DNA from: Enterococcus pallens ATCC BAA-351
GTDB lineage: Bacteria; Bacillota; Bacilli; Lactobacillales; Enterococcaceae
Reading direction: 5' to 3'
Assembly: GCF_000407485.1 (NCBI RefSeq)
Contig: NZ_ASWD01000001.1
Span: 186,001-250,000, forward strand
DNA length: 64,000 nt
Under the pieces are notes generated by a model that saw only the letters and a list, made by a program, of their open reading frames with translations, did not search any database and was not told where the DNA came from. Position 1 is the stretch's first letter. Every line of letters begins with the position of its first letter. Positions 60,312 through 64,000 of the stretch are shown piece after piece. A program made the translations under genes and the position numbers.

Positions 60312-61520
60312 ATGTTCGAGATAAGCTACTTTAACAATGCTGAATTCCAGCAGTTTCTTATCCAAAAGGTTCAACAACGGTTAAGCGGAACAAGTGTGAT
60401 GCCGATAGATGAAATCGAAGGAATTCGCTTGTCTGTTCAATTTGTACTGGATCATGCCATCGAGGGCCACTCTGTTGAAGCACGTTTTAAGAATGGAAAA
60501 GAAATACTGACCAAAAAACTGCAGGAAACAGCTAATTTTTACCAGCAGCTAAAGGAAAATCTCCATAGTTATGGAATTGAATCGATGGAGGATACGTTAG
60601 CTGAGTTCGGTACGTTTTTCTGTACCTACGATTTAGATTATGGTGCTACAGTTTCTGGTGGAGCATTCATAGACTATCAACTAGCCAACCCTGTTGATGA
60701 TCAACAGTATCAAGGAATTGATTTTGTTCAACAATATCTTCAGCGCTTGTCAGAAGAAAACAACTTCATCGCCCGAATTTCCTCCGATCAGATCCAGGAA
60801 CTTTTGCAGGTTTACCAACAACGCTTAGGCTTCAGCTATCGCCAGGATATCAACAACTTATACCAAGTAATTTTCAATCAATGGGTTGCCAAACAAATCA
60901 CTGGTTCAGGGGTATCTTCATTGCTGCTAACATTACCAGAAACGGAGTTTGTGTATAGCAGCATTCTTCAAAGGGACTTTCCGGCTGAGTTAGTTCAGTT
61001 TTTAAATACTCAGCCTTATCATCAACAAACTTTTCATCGTTTTGTCCAGCAGGTACTTTCATTAGATGGGATGGCATCAATAAAAAATGTTTTACTGTTG
61101 AAGGAGGTCCAACAGCATCTGTTGACCCTGACTCCCGCAATGTCTGAAGTTGATTTTGCTAGAATACTGGAAACTGTCGAAACGCTGAAAAATCAGCAGG
61201 CGCAGGTAAAGTATTTAATGAAGAAAATCAACTCTCCCTATGATCTGTTAGATTTTTTGGAACAAGATGTAGTTTCTCGTGAATGTTGTCTGCAGCTGCT
61301 TGAAAATGTTTCGTTTGAATTAGCACTAGGATTGCTGCTGCTGATTAATCACTATCAGGAAGGTAAGCTTACCTCTTGGGAGGATGTACTTCAAATGGAG
61401 GAAGAGGGGATAGCAATTGAGGGAATAAAATCCTTTGTCCAACGATTAGAACCACAACAAAAAGCAATAGTAACCACCACTCTTCAACAGATTACAATCG
61501 GTGAACGAGATTTTTCATAG
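60312..61520 (+). CDS. DUF6179 family protein
   Basis: This 402-residue soluble, mostly helical protein has LSVQFVLDHAIEGHSVEARFKNGKEILTKKL near 45-75 and a tyrosine-rich central part. No catalytic motif or membrane segment is recognisable. DUF6179 and DUF6323 genes occur side by side in Firmicutes, which implies a shared process. AAGGAGGATG precedes the ATG and overlaps the end of the DUF6323 gene. It ends at a strong bidirectional terminator. Confidence 0.75.
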   Translation: MFEISYFNNAEFQQFLIQKVQQRLSGTSVMPIDEIEGIRLSVQFVLDHAIEGHSVEARFKNGKEILTKKLQETANFYQQLKENLHSYGIESMEDTLAEFGTFFCTYDLDYGATVSGGAFIDYQLANPVDDQQYQGIDFVQQYLQRLSEENNFIARISSDQIQELLQVYQQRLGFSYRQDINNLYQVIFNQWVAKQITGSGVSSLLLTLPETEFVYSSILQRDFPAELVQFLNTQPYHQQTFHRFVQQVLSLDGMASIKNVLLLKEVQQHLLTLTPAMSEVDFARILETVETLKNQQAQVKYLMKKINSPYDLLDFLEQDVVSRECCLQLLENVSFELALGLLLLINHYQEGKLTSWEDVLQMEEEGIAIEGIKSFVQRLEPQQKAIVTTTLQQITIGERDFS

Positions 61521-61593
61521 TAATAGTTTGCAAGGTTGTAAGTTTACCATAATATTTTTATGAGGATTATGACAAGCATAAATTTTTGAAGGA

Positions 61594-61650
61594 ACCTTCA
61601 TTTCTAAGCATAATTGGTGAAAACAGCTTAGAAATGAAGGTCATTTTTTT
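61594..61650. terminator. Bidirectional terminator with perfect 16-bp stem
   Basis: ACCTTCATTTCTAAGC and GCTTAGAAATGAAGGT around a 16-nt loop, followed by CATTTTTTT. Convergent genes on both sides. Confidence 0.85.
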
Positions 61651-61660
61651 GTGGTTAAAT

Positions 61661-62530
61661 TTAGTGGATGATAATGGAGTATTGGGTCTTGAACTGTTCC
61701 TCTGCCGGTAATCGATTCATTCCTACTTTATCCTCCAGCCGACCGTTTGAATCCGTGGTCTCTACAAGCCCACACCAAGGTTCGATGCAGACAAAGGGAG
61801 CTTTCTCAGGATATGGGGACCACAAAGATACATAAGGAATATTTTTATAAGCGACCGTGACATTATGAGGACAATCTTCCGTTTCAATCGTAAAGGCATT
61901 GAATCCTCGTGTCTCATAGATCAATGAATGGTTGCTGAAAAGTTCATGGTTGATTCCTAAATAGGTATTGGTTTGCCCCAGAGTCCGCTGCTCTAAATTA
62001 ACAAACTGTTCCTCCAAAGGCATGTTAATTCGACACTTTGATGGCAAGAAAGAGAAATAATAATCCTCAAATTTGTGTTCTTCCTTTAATGGAAGATTGA
62101 AGGCTGGGCGGCTGCCTAAAGCAAAAATCATTTCCTCTTCTCCTAGGTTCTGGAGGTTGTAATGCACGCGCAGGCCTTCACCCCATATTTCATATTTCAC
62201 GGTTAAATGAAAGATAAATGGGTATATTTTTAACGTTTCTGGATTTGAACTCAGCGAAAAGATAGCGTATTCATTTGTTTGTTCCACCAAATCGAATAAG
62301 CAGTCCCGGGCGAATCCGTTCTCGGGCATTTGATACTGTTGGCCTTTATAGCTGTAATGATTATTTTTAAGCCGCCCGATAAAGGGAAAGAGGATTGGCG
62401 CATGCCATTTCCAGTAGGTCGGATTGCCTTGCCAGATGTATTCAATTCCGTTTGACTTGAGACTAACTAGCTCAGCACCTTTTTCACTAATTGTTGCTGT
62501 GAGACTATCGTTAAAGATAATAACAGTCAT
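61661..62530 (-). CDS. Aldose 1-epimerase family protein (LacX-like)
   Basis: This 289-residue protein has the galactose-mutarotase-like beta-supersandwich. LVSLKSNGIEYIWQGNPTYWKWHAPILFPFIGRLKNNHY near 22-60 and the C-terminal FVCIEPWCGLVETTDSNG with catalytic Glu in CIEPW are LacX-type. The motif usually read as HGFARD is here NGFARD (near residue 72), so the family His is replaced by Asn. It probably binds or epimerises a sugar or sugar phosphate. It is monocistronic; activity is uncertain because of the substitution. Confidence 0.85.
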   Translation of the reverse strand: MTVIIFNDSLTATISEKGAELVSLKSNGIEYIWQGNPTYWKWHAPILFPFIGRLKNNHYSYKGQQYQMPENGFARDCLFDLVEQTNEYAIFSLSSNPETLKIYPFIFHLTVKYEIWGEGLRVHYNLQNLGEEEMIFALGSRPAFNLPLKEEHKFEDYYFSFLPSKCRINMPLEEQFVNLEQRTLGQTNTYLGINHELFSNHSLIYETRGFNAFTIETEDCPHNVTVAYKNIPYVSLWSPYPEKAPFVCIEPWCGLVETTDSNGRLEDKVGMNRLPAEEQFKTQYSIIIH

Positions 62531-63015
62531 GCGATCACACCTTTCTGATGATGGAGATTTCGAAGTTTTTATCTGACTTGGGAAATAGGAATCTACTTTT
62601 ACCTGGTTAATGAAAGCCTTATCATTTTATATTAAATTTTTAGTCTGTGTTTCTGTTGGTAAGCAACCTTTAAAAAGAGCCTGATTGGTACTGTTTAAAA
62701 TGATGTTGTATCACCTCGTTTTTCTAAAAACGGTAGCTACGCCATGAATGTCTATAAAATTACTATTAAACTATTTCGTTAATATTTTCACATACCAGGA
62801 TGGTCAAATACATCTGCTTAAAAGGATACTGAAATTTTATAAAGATGTCAAGGTGCTATTTTAACATATAAATGTATCGGTATTTATTTTAAATACACGC
62901 TGCGGTATCTAATATATTTATTATTACAGTCAGAATTTCTGTTTAACAAGTTAAATGATGCAGGTATCATCCGCATACAGAGTTTTAGCACAGAAAAGGG
63001 TCTTTTTTCAGAAAA
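62531..63015. other. AT-rich intergenic region, no gene supported
   Basis: It holds the divergent starts of the epimerase-like and GBS-Bsp-like genes. A small palindrome CGTTTTTCTAAAAACG lies near 62719. No recognised promoter or known RNA. Confidence 0.35.
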
Positions 63016-63051
63016 ATGGACAAATTGGGAAATTATCCTTATACTGCTCAC

Positions 63052-64000
63052 ATGAGGAAATTAACTTTACTAAAATTAATCAGAATAAACGGTGTCTTTC
63101 TTTTCTTTCTGCTGCTTTTAAATGGTGGCGGTAAGGTGGTATTTGGGGCTGAAGAGTTTTCTGCTAGTCTCCACGAGTCGCCATTCGCGCAGACTAATTT
63201 TCCAGTGGCGGTTTCTAATAAAGAAACAACGCGAATCGATTCGGATGATAGCTGGGTAAACAGTCAGTTCACAACGACCTTAGACAATCACTTTTACCAA
63301 AAAGACTTGGAAGCCAACAGCATTGTCAATGTCCGTCCTGTTTTTCGTTTGATTAATCTAAACAAAAAGCAAACAGTTTATCGGCTACAGGCTGATTTTA
63401 CTTATACCAATGATACTGAGAAGGTCGAATTTGTTGTTTGGGGTGATTCGGAGAACAAAACAGATCTTCAAAAATATCCGGCTGTTTTTGATTCTGCTAC
63501 TAAAAAGTGGGAGGCAGATGTACCGATTACCAATCACAAATTAGTTGGCCGGTATCAGGTTCTTATATTAGTGACGAAGAAAGATGGTCGCAATGATAAG
63601 ATCGACTTTGGGGAATTTGAGGTGACACAGCCAACGATTTCAGCCAAGCTTGATCCAGCTAGGACAGACAAAGGACAATTTGACGTGCTCGTCCAGGTAG
63701 ATAGTCCAGCTGAGGTGGAAACATTGGAGGTTCCGGTATGGTCAAAAGAGGATAAAAGTGATCTGAAAGTCTATCAAGGCCAACGTCAATCACCTACAAC
63801 TTATAGTATCCGAATGGATTATGAAGATTTCGATTTCCAAAATGGGATTTACTATACAGAGGCCTTTCTCACCAGTCAAAATGGCTTGTCTGCTCAAAGT
63901 GAAATAAACGAGGCAACGATCGATTTGACTCTGCCAAAACGGATTCGGGTGCTGCAGGATACAACAAGTTATCAAAATCGTGCCCTAAACGAAGGAGCTA
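63052..64000 (+). CDS. Exported GBS-Bsp-like repeat protein, N-terminal part (3' cut by window)
   Basis: The frame is open to the window end (316+ residues). A signal peptide (RKLTLLKLIRINGVFLFFLLLLNGGGKVVFGA) is followed by a Bsp-like beta domain and at least one GBS-Bsp-like repeat, with the pattern EVPVWSKEDKSDLKVYQGQRQSPTTYSIRMDYEDFDFQNGIYYTEAFL near residues 225-270. Such repeats are found in large wall hydrolases and surface proteins of streptococci and enterococci, so a catalytic domain probably lies beyond the window. The start is uncertain: ATG at 63052 or in-frame ATG at 63016; neither has a good ribosome binding site. Confidence 0.75.
   Translation, partial: MRKLTLLKLIRINGVFLFFLLLLNGGGKVVFGAEEFSASLHESPFAQTNFPVAVSNKETTRIDSDDSWVNSQFTTTLDNHFYQKDLEANSIVNVRPVFRLINLNKKQTVYRLQADFTYTNDTEKVEFVVWGDSENKTDLQKYPAVFDSATKKWEADVPITNHKLVGRYQVLILVTKKDGRNDKIDFGEFEVTQPTISAKLDPARTDKGQFDVLVQVDSPAEVETLEVPVWSKEDKSDLKVYQGQRQSPTTYSIRMDYEDFDFQNGIYYTEAFLTSQNGLSAQSEINEATIDLTLPKRIRVLQDTTSYQNRALNEGA

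Noticed and set aside
1-64000. CRISPR arrays, tRNA/rRNA genes, prophage or integrative element boundaries
   Set aside because: No regularly spaced repeats of CRISPR type, no tRNA-like cloverleaf or rRNA sequence, and no integrase, intact transposase or attachment-site duplication was recognised.

Overview
The window is chromosomal DNA of a low-GC Gram-positive lactic acid bacterium. Enterococcus or a close relative fits best: there is an Lsa-type ABC-F protein very like LsaA of E. faecalis, a glucosaminidase/LysM/NlpC-P60 wall hydrolase, an Mga-type regulator, a C69 dipeptidase, strong GGAGG ribosome binding sites and many compact hairpin terminators. The genus is an inference from protein character, not from rRNA. 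I saw no rRNA, tRNA, CRISPR array, intact insertion sequence or prophage.

Layout. 1-9.6 kb: the end of a methionine ABC transporter (metN partial, metI), a dipeptidase, a nucleotidyltransferase preceded by a candidate leader-peptide attenuator, a C45 acyltransferase-like hydrolase, a GFA-family protein, a TetR/methyltransferase pair, thiD under a TPP riboswitch, a ClpP1-like protease subunit and TspO. 10-16 kb: a secreted sortase-like protein facing an Mga-type regulator that is split by a G7 tract, a stand-alone AAA ATPase and a TIM-barrel protein. 16-18 kb: an Lsa-type ABC-F gene behind a promoter, a six-codon upstream ORF and a terminator-like hairpin. 18.2-27 kb: a complete urease system (ureABCEFGD), a urea transporter and a BtuCDF-type ABC importer that I infer carries nickel. 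It sits behind two GlnR/TnrA-type boxes and a CodY-like box, so nitrogen control is likely.

27-45 kb: a DUF2922 protein, an Rpn-type PD-(D/E)XK protein behind a symmetric array of four 11-bp repeats, an RpiR regulator divergent from two Gfo/Idh/MocA oxidoreductases, a PadR/HAAS operon ending in a 52-residue stub, a prolyl-tRNA editing protein, a two-gene polysaccharide synthase (GT2 plus PgaD-like), a LexA-box-controlled SAP/DUF6434-DUF5131 pair, a DeoR regulator, an HAD phosphatase, a vitamin kinase with its ECF S component, aspartate 4-decarboxylase, a GNAT acetyltransferase and a second methionine-type ABC transporter.

46-64 kb: a YdcF protein, a SnoaL-like protein, a DUF1275 protein, a CYP152-type P450, PnuC, a histidine phosphatase, methylglyoxal synthase, a GyrI-like protein, a UvrC-like GIY-YIG protein, a large wall hydrolase, a sugar operon (dehydrogenase, GntR, class II aldolase, pentulose-phosphate epimerase), a DUF6323-DUF6179 pair whose first gene has an amber codon at the apparent third codon, an aldose-epimerase-like protein, and the start of a large exported GBS-Bsp-like repeat protein that runs off the end.

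The best candidates for new biology are the SOS-type SAP/DUF5131 operon, the two leader-peptide attenuators, the phase-variable-looking Mga regulator, the repeat array before the Rpn gene, and the urease control region with two GlnR-type boxes exactly 105 bp apart.
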